Assembly: GCF_902150045.1 (NCBI RefSeq)
Contig: NZ_CABFVU010000003.1
Coordinates: 930,001 to 994,000, forward strand
Direction: 5' to 3'
DNA length: 64,000 bases
Origin: Chitinophaga polysaccharea
GTDB taxonomy: Bacteria > Bacteroidota > Bacteroidia > Chitinophagales > Chitinophagaceae
The position numbers and the translations under genes were made by a program. The first letter of the stretch is position 1; the number at the start of each line of letters is the position of its first letter. The notes below the pieces were generated by a model that had not been told where the DNA came from, did not search any database, and was given only the letters and a program-made list of their open reading frames with translations. Below are positions 29,401-38,597 of the stretch, piece by piece.

Positions 29401-32400
29401 TCAGGGGAAAGTAAAACTAACATTGGCGGAGCTGATCGGCGAAGGATAACTGGTTCCCCCCGCGGTAATGGAAAATACCCAGGCCCTGCCTTTTGTAATG
29501 TCGCCTGTGAAACTGGTGGAACCCAGCGGAACAACAAATGGCCTGTCGTTGTAGGGCCTTCCGGTAACTGGATCTTTGGCAAAAAGGTTAATAAAATTGT
29601 TGATACCCGGCGGACAGGTAAAGTTAACCGTAAATGAAGTTCCCGGCCCATTTACGATACTGGTAATTGCCAGTCCTACGTTACATGTTCCATTGGTATT
29701 GGCATTTGCCTGCCCTTGCTGGTCTATTTCCGCCTGGGCCAGCGCATTTGCTTCCTCCGGAGACCCGGCGGTATACTTTCCTGCCGGAACTGTATAAGGC
29801 ACCAGCGAGCCTTCGCCGGTGGTGCATTGCTTATAAAAATTCTGCGTAATAGCGACATTGGGATAGGTAGTGGAATTATCCTGTCCCAGCGTAGCGGAAT
29901 AAACATAATTAAAGGCCTTCATCACATAACCATCCTGGTTGCGGATCGCCGAAAGCCTGTTATATGCGTCGTAATTATAAAAGGATGTATTGCCGGAGGG
30001 AGTGGTAATACTGCTGATCCCCACCAGTGGTATATAAGTATACGTAGTAATTTCCCCATCCTGCGGATAGATCCGGATGTCATCTATTATGCCTGTTATT
30101 GTTTGTCCCGTATATGCCTGGTCGTTATGCTCCCAGGTAGTTCCATTCAGCTTAAAGTAAGAGAGCCGGTAAGTCCGGCCACCGGTGGTAGCGGCAAACT
30201 GGCTGGCAAGCGCAACAGACCCGTTGTAACCGCCTTTTCCTGTGTGTGCACTGCTAGTATTAGATACCAGTGAACCATTCCCTTCAAAATCCTCAAAGTA
30301 AAACTCGGAAGGAGTAGCATTTTTACATTCTGCTATCGGGTACATTTTATCATAGCCCCATTTATAGCCTATGCTGATATTGTTATTTGCTTTGGAATAA
30401 TTGAGATTGCCTCTGGCATCATAGTCCAGCTGGCCGGCAAGCTTATACTCAGCCGGCAATGTTCCGGAAGGCGCAATAAAAGCTACCGTTGCAGGGCTGG
30501 AGGTTTCCGCGGTATATACCTGGCTCGGGGTTAAAATATTATCGTGCAGCAGGTAGGTTTTATAGTTCCCCTCCACAAGCTTACCATTCACCTGCGTAAC
30601 TTCTTCAACAGGCATACTGATCATATTCCGTGTTTTCATCTCCCCTATCCAACCGGTTGTAGCCGTAAAATCGCCCGGATAACGGTAGTGTTTAACAAGC
30701 GGCAACCCATCGCTGCGGGTTAGCTGTTCCGATTGAATAAAGGCGCGGTCATTGTACTCAAAGGTTTTTGCAGAAGAAATATTGATCGTGTTAACATTAT
30801 CATACAACGTTTCCGTGCTGCTGGCCGTCAGCAACTTTCCAACCTGGATGGGATAATACGACATATGCAGGAACAGGCCCATGTTGGAAGGGCCAACAGC
30901 TGATATTGGCTGCAGCTGCCTGCGTAGCTTAAAGGCCCAGAAAGATTGTCCCTTCTTTACCACAGGTGTATTGGTGATCGATTTAACCAGCCTGCTGGTG
31001 TTATCGTAGTAGTTAACCGTTTTCAGGAACCCGTTTTCCAGGCTTGGAATGGCAGGCGTTCCGGGAATTACGTCCAGCCCCGACAACTGCGGGTATTTAT
31101 CCGGCACCACGTTGTACAAATATTCTGTTCTTCCCAACGCTTCCCCGGTAAAATACTCTTTTACCTTACCATAGCCAACATGACTTCCATTTGCTGAAAA
31201 CGTATATGGCTGGCGGGGATTAGCATAAAGCGTGTGTGTAATATATTCATTTATTACCACAGCATTCGATGGCAGTACTTCTTCCTGCTTATTCTTTAAA
31301 AAACTATAGTAGGTAGGGAAATGCATCATCATGCCCTGCTCATAGGTATACAATTTTTTCGAAGTGATTTTACTTACGGGATCAAACCTGCTGCTGGAAG
31401 TTAAACGCAGCCCTCCTCCTTTTCCCAGGGGTGCAACATTAGAAGTAACAGGAATTTTAAGGGAGATGTAAGCCATTTTCTGACCTGGCACACCCACCTT
31501 ATTATCCGGGTAATTGGCCGTTAATTTATACCTGCCGGCAGTGAAATACTGGTTCGTCAATACAAAAATACCACTTTGATTCCTCACGATGTCTTTAGAA
31601 AAATCGTACTCCCATTGGGTAGGACTAACAGCGCCGGTAACCGGGTCTACCCTTTCTATCATTACCCACATTGCATTTTGTATATTGGTGGGAGTACAGG
31701 GTGGGAAAACACAGGAACAGTCCCAGCCCGTACCTGTTGGATTGGCATCTGCAGGCTGGTTGCAGAACAGGTTAACGGTTATGTCCACATAACTGTTGCC
31801 TGCTATGTCCACAATAGTAGAAGTAACGCCTGTTGTAGTGTTCAGGGCGCCAACATTGTTATAACTCACAATAATATCTGCCGGTGCATTATTATATTCA
31901 TGAAGGGCATATTCAAACTCCGCCAGACCTTTGGTGGGGTACATGATCTTCTTCAGCATGCCTTCCTGTGCCTGCGGAAATCTGGGGTCGCGGTCGGCGC
32001 CTATCCAGCCCCTCAGAATAGGCGGAACGGCGGCCAGGAAATTATACCGCTTAAAATCCGGCACCAGCGTGGTATTTGAAGCCGCTCCGTTATAATATCC
32101 CCAGTAATCCTGCTCAAAAGAGCTTTTATAGGGCAAGGTAAATCCATCGGCGCCTTCGTAATAATAGCATTTATATACATCTCCTTTTACTGTTACACTT
32201 TTCAGCTTTAGTCTTTTCCGGCGGTAAGATTCATCGTATGGAAATTTTATTCCCGGTCTTGTGCTCAGGGTGGTATACGATTCATTACCCGGCCTTGCTG
32301 TAAAATAATCATAGTCGAATGTGGTGGTTGCCACCGCAGTACCCGCTTTATTGGATACCGTGATCCCATCCAACCGTACGCCAAACAAGTCTTTCCTGCT

Positions 32401-33462
32401 GCCTGGTATAAATTTCACTGATCCGTTCTCAAAAATAATGCTGTCCAGGAAAAGTGTCCTGATGGTAGACGTATTAAACGTGCTGTTCAGGCCGGCGTTA
32501 TTGGGCAGCCCTGTTTGTCCCTGCATTGAAACAGCCTCGTATTGTATATACTCCTCCGTAAGGTCGGGCATTTGAGCTACATAATCCACGTTGCTGAATG
32601 CCCCTGTGATACCTATATAATCTGCGCTATGCCCTACACCGGTGGCAGGATACACATATTCACGGAAGGTTTTGTATTTAAGGGTAAGAACGTGATTAGC
32701 CGGACTGGTAACCTTTGTGAGATAATAAGCTGTTTTTGTAGGGCCGGCAGGAGTTTCCGACATTTCCACCGCCATAAATTCATACCGGTAGCCTTCAGGA
32801 TCAGTGGCTGTAATTCCATTTCCTGATTTCGCAAACTGGATATTATTGCAGCTTATATCTACCACCGAGGTGGTAGTCAGCCAGGTAAATTTACCTGTGT
32901 ATTTTCCAAAGTTGTAAACATACAGGTCTGGTTCCCCATCCAATTGCCCGCTGCAAAAAAAAGGGCAAAGTTCCGCATTCGTATAAGCTTGTCCGTTGGC
33001 TTTATACAACAGGTTTCCCTGCAGCATAAAATTCCGCGCCTGGGCCGCGGGCTGATAAGTATTGCCCAAGGCATCGGGATAAAATTGAGTAAATGAGTCG
33101 TAAATTACCTGGTCATCATCAGCTCCTTTTACTTGTCTTGAAATAACCCCTCCAACATTTAACGCCCAGCCAAGGCCCACCCAGCTGGCTTCTTCAGACA
33201 CCCTGATGCCTCCCCCGTTATAGCTCAAACTGATAGGAAGCTCAAGGTCGCCGGTGCGGATGGTATAAACCGGCACAGATACCTCTGGCCTGCCATTAAA
33301 ATACGTAACAGGAAATTCGGCTGCTTTAGTGAGTGAAGCCACATCCGGGGACGTAAGCGGAATTTTGCGCAGCTCATCAAACGCAGTGCTTTGTGATAAC
33401 GCTATGCAGGAATACAGCAACCCGCATATAAAAAGGGAGAATAGTTTAAGACAACCAGGCAT
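29401..33462 (-). CDS. Large secreted YD/RHS-like protein with DUF5977-type C-terminus
   Basis: I chose Met at 33462, which gives a signal peptide (MPGCLKLFSLFICGLLYSC..ALSQS) and avoids overlap with the upstream gene; the mature protein is about 1,330 residues. The N-terminal part has SpvB/RHS-like beta repeats (PVTYFNGRPEVSVPVYTIRT, LSYNGGGIRVSEEASWVGLGWAL). The central part has YD-type units (LDYDARGNLNYS, YNYDAYNRLSAIRNQDG). A DUF5977-like segment (VPYTVPAGKYTAGSPEEANA, QAEIDQQGQ) and a beta-domain to the end follow. It is the last gene of the operon. It is likely exported to the surface; no toxin motif is visible at its C-terminus. A remnant of a paralogue lies at 26739. Confidence 0.85.
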   Translation of the reverse strand: MPGCLKLFSLFICGLLYSCIALSQSTAFDELRKIPLTSPDVASLTKAAEFPVTYFNGRPEVSVPVYTIRTGDLELPISLSYNGGGIRVSEEASWVGLGWALNVGGVISRQVKGADDDQVIYDSFTQFYPDALGNTYQPAAQARNFMLQGNLLYKANGQAYTNAELCPFFCSGQLDGEPDLYVYNFGKYTGKFTWLTTTSVVDISCNNIQFAKSGNGITATDPEGYRYEFMAVEMSETPAGPTKTAYYLTKVTSPANHVLTLKYKTFREYVYPATGVGHSADYIGITGAFSNVDYVAQMPDLTEEYIQYEAVSMQGQTGLPNNAGLNSTFNTSTIRTLFLDSIIFENGSVKFIPGSRKDLFGVRLDGITVSNKAGTAVATTTFDYDYFTARPGNESYTTLSTRPGIKFPYDESYRRKRLKLKSVTVKGDVYKCYYYEGADGFTLPYKSSFEQDYWGYYNGAASNTTLVPDFKRYNFLAAVPPILRGWIGADRDPRFPQAQEGMLKKIMYPTKGLAEFEYALHEYNNAPADIIVSYNNVGALNTTTGVTSTIVDIAGNSYVDITVNLFCNQPADANPTGTGWDCSCVFPPCTPTNIQNAMWVMIERVDPVTGAVSPTQWEYDFSKDIVRNQSGIFVLTNQYFTAGRYKLTANYPDNKVGVPGQKMAYISLKIPVTSNVAPLGKGGGLRLTSSSRFDPVSKITSKKLYTYEQGMMMHFPTYYSFLKNKQEEVLPSNAVVINEYITHTLYANPRQPYTFSANGSHVGYGKVKEYFTGEALGRTEYLYNVVPDKYPQLSGLDVIPGTPAIPSLENGFLKTVNYYDNTSRLVKSITNTPVVKKGQSFWAFKLRRQLQPISAVGPSNMGLFLHMSYYPIQVGKLLTASSTETLYDNVNTINISSAKTFEYNDRAFIQSEQLTRSDGLPLVKHYRYPGDFTATTGWIGEMKTRNMISMPVEEVTQVNGKLVEGNYKTYLLHDNILTPSQVYTAETSSPATVAFIAPSGTLPAEYKLAGQLDYDARGNLNYSKANNNISIGYKWGYDKMYPIAECKNATPSEFYFEDFEGNGSLVSNTSSAHTGKGGYNGSVALASQFAATTGGRTYRLSYFKLNGTTWEHNDQAYTGQTITGIIDDIRIYPQDGEITTYTYIPLVGISSITTPSGNTSFYNYDAYNRLSAIRNQDGYVMKAFNYVYSATLGQDNSTTYPNVAITQNFYKQCTTGEGSLVPYTVPAGKYTAGSPEEANALAQAEIDQQGQANANTNGTCNVGLAITSIVNGPGTSFTVNFTCPPGINNFINLFAKDPVTGRPYNDRPFVVPLGSTSFTGDITKGRAWVFSITAGGTSYPSPISSANVSFTFP

Positions 33463-33511
33463 AAGGTAAATTCTTTTAAATAGGTATCCAGTAATTGTTA
33501 TCATTTCCAGT

Positions 33512-34081
33512 TTATTCGGTGTCAAAACCAAAAGCATATTTCACTAATATACCCTTGCTGAAAATGCACTTAATGTAGTAACCGAATTGATTATATCGCT
33601 TTACAAAGCCTGCCTTTTCATTCATAGCATATGTCAGTTGCTCCGTACTTCCGTTAGCATGGGTTTTGCAATTATTACCCAATATCTTCACCACCTCTTC
33701 CCGGCTAATGCCCAGCCGTATTTTACGGGAACTGACAAATACCTCAGCAGGAAGCACTACTACCTGTTTCGGCGCTTTGTAAGTGCTATCGATAAGCAGT
33801 ATCTCAAATTCATCGACCGCATTTTTGCTTCCACCATAATGAAAGAACAAACGGAGCGCCTGCGTTTTGGATTTATTCACCAGCTCAATCCTTGGTAAGG
33901 ATTTCCCCTGCTCAAACAGCTTATTCCAGATATTCTTCCCCAATACCTTTTCAGTGGAAACGTAATCATTCAGCCTTATACCGTTAACCGCCGTATCCGG
34001 TATAAGGCGCACAGGTTGCTGCCCGTTGACATACCGGGTTGATAAAAGCAGGATGATTGTTATAATAAGTATCTTATTCAT
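33512..34081 (-). CDS. Exported small protein, candidate periplasmic immunity factor
   Basis: The 189-residue protein has a clear signal peptide (ILIITIILLLSTRYVNG) and no lipobox or other membrane helix, so it is predicted to be periplasmic. It resembles no family I can name. The segment RKIRLGISREEVVKILGNN (~118-136) recalls the repeat of BamE/SmpA/BLIP-like folds (IGMSKEEV type). It starts 11 bp after the RHS stop and ends 49 bp before the YD/DUF5977 start. Genes for immunity proteins usually follow the toxin directly, and a periplasmic location would match a peptidoglycan-targeting toxin. The immunity role is inferred from place and localisation only. Confidence 0.6.
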   Translation of the reverse strand: MNKILIITIILLLSTRYVNGQQPVRLIPDTAVNGIRLNDYVSTEKVLGKNIWNKLFEQGKSLPRIELVNKSKTQALRLFFHYGGSKNAVDEFEILLIDSTYKAPKQVVVLPAEVFVSSRKIRLGISREEVVKILGNNCKTHANGSTEQLTYAMNEKAGFVKRYNQFGYYIKCIFSKGILVKYAFGFDTE

Positions 34082-34092
34082 CTTTTAAAATT

Positions 34093-37000
34093 TTATTCCC
34101 CGTTACTTCTTGTTCTGCGGCCACTGCCATTGTTATTGGGATTATTCAGGATGTTTATATTCACCCTGATGTTATCGTGCGACTGAAGATACTGACTCAT
34201 AGTACTTTTAAACTGGAGCAGCCTGGCAGCATTTTCCTGTATGCCAATACATCCCTGCGTGCCAACATGCTCACCCCCATCAGGGTGGATCCTTAACAAA
34301 GTTCTGTGGGTACTGAACTGCGGATTTAAATTCAGGCTGAAGCCGACGCCATCCCTTGTCATTCCTGCATTGTAATTAGTGCTCCTCGGCCCCCTGTCCT
34401 GCAGGTTATCTGCCGTATATGCTCCATTCTCCGGGGAACCGTTCCCCCAGGGACCTCCAATTGCCTGGTAACTTGCCAGGGTAAGATGCCCTCCGTCATC
34501 AAACACCTGGTTAACGTTTAAGTTACCATTTCCTTCCGCAGGATTAGCGGCATTAGCCTGACCGGCAAATTCCAGTTTTGTTTCTCCCGTGGCAAATGAA
34601 ATAAGGTTTGTACCCAGTTTGGAATCCAGGGTAGACAGTACATTATTAAACGTGGAAACGAACCTGTTGGCGTTTGCCTGTTTGGACAAGTCCACTCCCC
34701 CCGCCATAGCTGCTCCTTGTGCGGCAATATATGCCAATGCGTCTACTCTCACATTCTGGGTGGCGCCGGCATTGTTTACCGTACCAAGTACAGCCCCGTT
34801 TGCAATATTATAGTAAACGGTGGTATCTCCCAGGAAATCGGTATTAAAAACAGGCCCGTTCTTCATGGCAACATATGGGCTTTCGCCTTCAATCGCCTTG
34901 GGATCTATCTGTCTCCATCTTCCCAGCTGCGGATCATAATTTCTATAAAATGCATCATACTGGTTCAGGCCAAAATCGTTAGTGTGCTCTATCCCGTTAA
35001 ACTTCAGTTTATTTGCCGGGTAGGCAGCTCCTTTTATTGCACTGGTGCTTATCCCCGCCATCGTCAACCCAAACGGGTAGTAATGCGTTTCTTCCACCAA
35101 TGCGCCCTGTATATGATTCACCGCCAGGTTATCAAAAAATGCTGCAATATTACTTTCATTGCTGGTGTAAATATAAACATACCCGCTCTGTAATACAGGA
35201 ATGGCATTACCGTTAGCGTCAAGCCGGGTATAGGTTTTATAGGTATCGGTGGCGCCCAGCGGCTCTGCACCGCTGCCATTATTACTGCTATAGGCAAACT
35301 GCTCATTGAGGAAAATCCAGTTCAGGTATGCTTTGGGTTTCGTGGTTTGCGCAGGGTTATTGTTGCTCATAAATGCCGTTACCGCCGGATTAAAAAAACT
35401 TCCGTTGGTACCTGTTTGCGGTAAACTTATTTTACCTGCTCCCGGCCCACTGGTAATGCTGGTGGCAAGGATAGATAAAATGTCGGCAAGAGGGCTTTGT
35501 TGTGTGGTGCCCGTGGCTGATCCCCGCCACCACATATCACAACGCAGCTCAATCTTGTCGCCCGCCATTACCTTCAACAATATTCCCGGACCTACTTTCC
35601 GGTCGCCTGTTACGCTGCTCAGTTTTGTCCAGTAGTTATTAGGATTGGTAGTTCCGTTTGCAGGCGGATTGGAAGTATTTGATTTCAGCTCACGTACAGA
35701 AGGTGTTACAGTATAATCCGCATTGGAATAATAGGGTATATAGTTATTAGGATCAGATAAATTATTTTTATCGGTCACATTTTCCATACCAGCTATAGGA
35801 TAATTGATACGCTTTACTTCTTCTGTTAATACCATTCGCACATTTCCAAGATGATCTTTCAGGAAATAATCAAACACCAGCGCGGTTCCACCGGTAGGAA
35901 TGGTGTTACGGATCCGGCCTTCTTCATGAGCAATGAATTGCAGTACCAGCGGACCTGTTCCTTTCTGCTCATACACCGCTCCCCCGATATAATAAGTGTT
36001 GGTAATGGTGCTGCCTTCCGTCACATTTTTTTTCCATTTAACACCGGATGCATCATAAGTGTAAGTGATGGTTCCTTTTCCTGCTACCGGTATGGCAACC
36101 GGCAGGTTCAGATGATTGTATGAGATGGCAGTAGTGATCCCTTTATTTTTATCAGTATTAAGATTTCCATTAGCATCGTAGCTAAAATCCGTAGCCGTTT
36201 TGGTGGATGCATTGTATTTAAAATCACCCAATGTGCTGGCATTGTCATTAAACCCGTCTGTAACGGCCTGGATGCGGTTTGTACCAGGAATATAAGTATA
36301 AGCCAGGTCATCAATCTGACTGCTGGCATTTAACTTCAGCCCCCATTGCTGCATACGGAGAATATTCCCGTTGGCGTCATAGGCAGTGGCAGGATCCGCA
36401 CCGGTACTTCCCATTTTAACGGTATAATTAACCAGGCTGTTATTCCAGGCCCCATCACTGTTACGCTGTTCAAAACCGGCTGTCATCAGGCGGCTGAGGG
36501 CATCATAACTGAAGTCGTATTTCCTGGTAACGCCATCCCCAACGCTGCGCCAGGCAATTCCGCTGATATTACCGTTGAATTGTTGTGCCAGGTAATTCCT
36601 GGTGGAGGCATTGGCAGGTTTATCATACCCAATATCAAAACCAAACCAGTTACTGGTTCCCGGCGCTGATGCAACAGCCGGGTTAGTAAAATTCCTGTTC
36701 ACGCCCAACAGCCATCCCCTGATATTATAGGTTGAATTCAGCGTTTCCAGCGGAGTGGATGCAGCAGGCTTTATTCCCAGCTTTTTACTATTCACCCGCC
36801 CAAGCGCATCATAGGCCGTTTCGGAAATAGTTTTGTAGGGTATCATAGTCCCGCTGTTTACCGTGGTATTGCTGATGGCTTTTTCCGTTTTTACCAGCCT
36901 GCTCAGGTCATCGTAAGTAAAGCGGGTTAGCAATATGGTAGTTTGCGCACCGGCGCCGGCAATTACCTGTCGCTGTGCAGTGATCAGCGGCTGACCAGCA

Positions 37001-38556
37001 AATGAATACTGGGTAGTTGTTACATCGAGCCCGCCGGTGAGGTTCCGGCTTTGCAGCTGTATGGTCCTTCCTTGTTTATCATAATAGGTAGCGGTATACA
37101 GCCAGGTACTGGTGCCGAGCACCTTTACCCTTCCTCCTGTAATCATTCCCTGCGTGCCTGTAGTGGCAGTAAGGGCCTGCGGATAAGGCCAGGTGGTATT
37201 GCTGGCAGCGGAAAAATAACTGTTATCTCCCGTAAAGAAACCTGAATTCAATCCATGCCCTGCATGTGCGGTGGCCGTGAGGAAATCATAGTTATCATAA
37301 AAAGTGCTGGTCATTTCTTCAAGACCGGAGGCGCCCACTGCGGGATAGCTGCTGCCGGTTGCCCCGGGAACAGCTGCCGCAGCAGTAATATGACTGGCAA
37401 AAGTAGTAGCTGTTGTCCATATACCGGTGGCAACAGGCCGGTTGCGGCTATCATACTGGAAATATTCCCATTTCCCGCTTCCCAGTATGGCATCCTGCCT
37501 GAGCACTAACCTGTCGCGGCTATCGTATACTAAGTACTGTGTACCGGCGCCGGGCATCTTTTTTATGATCAGCCGTTTCTTTGCATCGTATTCATAACGG
37601 AAACATTGCTCGGCCAATATGGTAGCATCAGTGAGCAGCCAGTTTGATGCGATCTGTTCCACGCCTTTAGGTTGTATAACGCATCGCAGCAATTTGAAAT
37701 CGTCATAAATATAGTAGGTATTCAGCCACCCTGCATGGCCACTCCCCGCTCCTGCGTCGGATGCAGTCAGCTGCACTTTTTTAAGCACCACTTTGCCTTC
37801 TTTGTCTTTGAATTCAATAACCTGTTTACCATGTTCATTTACCTGGATGGTTTTAAATAAGGTTCCCGGGGGATATGCAGACGCAGTGGCGTAAGCGCTC
37901 AATCCACCTGTCGCGGCTATGGTCACGGTCCATAGCCTCACGGCATCGGTATTGGTATTCACAAGGTATCTGGTGCTGGTGTTCTTCTTCGTGGTCGATT
38001 CTGTGCCCACCCAGCTGTTGCCCGGTGCGTATACCTCGGAAACACGGTTCAGGGGCGATGCTTCGAAATTTGTTTTACCATAGAAATAAGTTTCCCCGGG
38101 ATACGCCGCCTGTAAAAAGGCGGCCTGCTGTTCATATGGATTCTTTTTGAAAGATCCGTCTGAAATGGATGTGTTGCCATTTGTATTGTTGGCAGCAAAA
38201 GGCAAAAAAGAATACACCTCCCTCCCGTATACATCATAGGTTCTGGCAGTTACCAGGTCTGTTGCCGCGGTGGAAGACAGCGGGTTAGCCGGGTCAGTAA
38301 CAAGGGAGCCTTTCTTCAGCACCAGCTCAAATGGCCGGCCCAGTCCGTCGATATACTGTGTACTGATCCTGGCATCCCTTAACGGGAGCGTATTCAGGAT
38401 ACCGGGGTTCGTTTGCGGAGAAGTGGCCGTGGCCGTATAAACACTATTCCCATCCTGTATGGTATAGGGTGCCGGAGTTTGCGCCTGCAAAGCTTTTGCG
38501 GGGATCATCATTAATAATCCGGTCAGGAAGCCGGAGTATGTTTTGAATACGTGCAT
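34093..38556 (-). CDS. RHS-repeat protein with C-terminal L,D-transpeptidase-like toxin domain
   Basis: I chose Met at 38556 (signal peptide ending PAKALQAQ), giving 1,487 residues. A DUF6443-like N-terminal region (LPLRDARISTQYIDGLGRPF) precedes many YD repeats (YDVYGREVYSF, YDSRDRLVLRQD, YDANGNILRM). The RHS-associated core follows (YYPFGLTM, NQYDAFYRNYDPQLGRWRQI), ending at NTDFLGD. The last 242 residues are the variable tail. They contain IHPDGGEHVGTQGCIGI with His1424 and Cys1436, the His...(S/T)xGC pattern of L,D-transpeptidases and DUF2778/Tlde1-type effectors, after GGPWGNGSPENGAY. Such enzymes act on peptidoglycan. It follows the beta-barrel gene by 41 bp and precedes the candidate immunity gene by 11 bp. 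Confidence 0.85.
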   Translation of the reverse strand: MHVFKTYSGFLTGLLMMIPAKALQAQTPAPYTIQDGNSVYTATATSPQTNPGILNTLPLRDARISTQYIDGLGRPFELVLKKGSLVTDPANPLSSTAATDLVTARTYDVYGREVYSFLPFAANNTNGNTSISDGSFKKNPYEQQAAFLQAAYPGETYFYGKTNFEASPLNRVSEVYAPGNSWVGTESTTKKNTSTRYLVNTNTDAVRLWTVTIAATGGLSAYATASAYPPGTLFKTIQVNEHGKQVIEFKDKEGKVVLKKVQLTASDAGAGSGHAGWLNTYYIYDDFKLLRCVIQPKGVEQIASNWLLTDATILAEQCFRYEYDAKKRLIIKKMPGAGTQYLVYDSRDRLVLRQDAILGSGKWEYFQYDSRNRPVATGIWTTATTFASHITAAAAVPGATGSSYPAVGASGLEEMTSTFYDNYDFLTATAHAGHGLNSGFFTGDNSYFSAASNTTWPYPQALTATTGTQGMITGGRVKVLGTSTWLYTATYYDKQGRTIQLQSRNLTGGLDVTTTQYSFAGQPLITAQRQVIAGAGAQTTILLTRFTYDDLSRLVKTEKAISNTTVNSGTMIPYKTISETAYDALGRVNSKKLGIKPAASTPLETLNSTYNIRGWLLGVNRNFTNPAVASAPGTSNWFGFDIGYDKPANASTRNYLAQQFNGNISGIAWRSVGDGVTRKYDFSYDALSRLMTAGFEQRNSDGAWNNSLVNYTVKMGSTGADPATAYDANGNILRMQQWGLKLNASSQIDDLAYTYIPGTNRIQAVTDGFNDNASTLGDFKYNASTKTATDFSYDANGNLNTDKNKGITTAISYNHLNLPVAIPVAGKGTITYTYDASGVKWKKNVTEGSTITNTYYIGGAVYEQKGTGPLVLQFIAHEEGRIRNTIPTGGTALVFDYFLKDHLGNVRMVLTEEVKRINYPIAGMENVTDKNNLSDPNNYIPYYSNADYTVTPSVRELKSNTSNPPANGTTNPNNYWTKLSSVTGDRKVGPGILLKVMAGDKIELRCDMWWRGSATGTTQQSPLADILSILATSITSGPGAGKISLPQTGTNGSFFNPAVTAFMSNNNPAQTTKPKAYLNWIFLNEQFAYSSNNGSGAEPLGATDTYKTYTRLDANGNAIPVLQSGYVYIYTSNESNIAAFFDNLAVNHIQGALVEETHYYPFGLTMAGISTSAIKGAAYPANKLKFNGIEHTNDFGLNQYDAFYRNYDPQLGRWRQIDPKAIEGESPYVAMKNGPVFNTDFLGDTTVYYNIANGAVLGTVNNAGATQNVRVDALAYIAAQGAAMAGGVDLSKQANANRFVSTFNNVLSTLDSKLGTNLISFATGETKLEFAGQANAANPAEGNGNLNVNQVFDDGGHLTLASYQAIGGPWGNGSPENGAYTADNLQDRGPRSTNYNAGMTRDGVGFSLNLNPQFSTHRTLLRIHPDGGEHVGTQGCIGIQENAARLLQFKSTMSQYLQSHDNIRVNINILNNPNNNGSGRRTRSNGE

Positions 38557-38597
38557 CAATACAACTTTTATTAATTTCAATCGGTATAGCAATGATA

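Noticed and set aside
33463-33537. Upstream start for the YD/DUF5977 gene overlapping the candidate immunity gene
   Set aside because: The internal Met at 33462 begins a clean signal peptide and removes the overlap.
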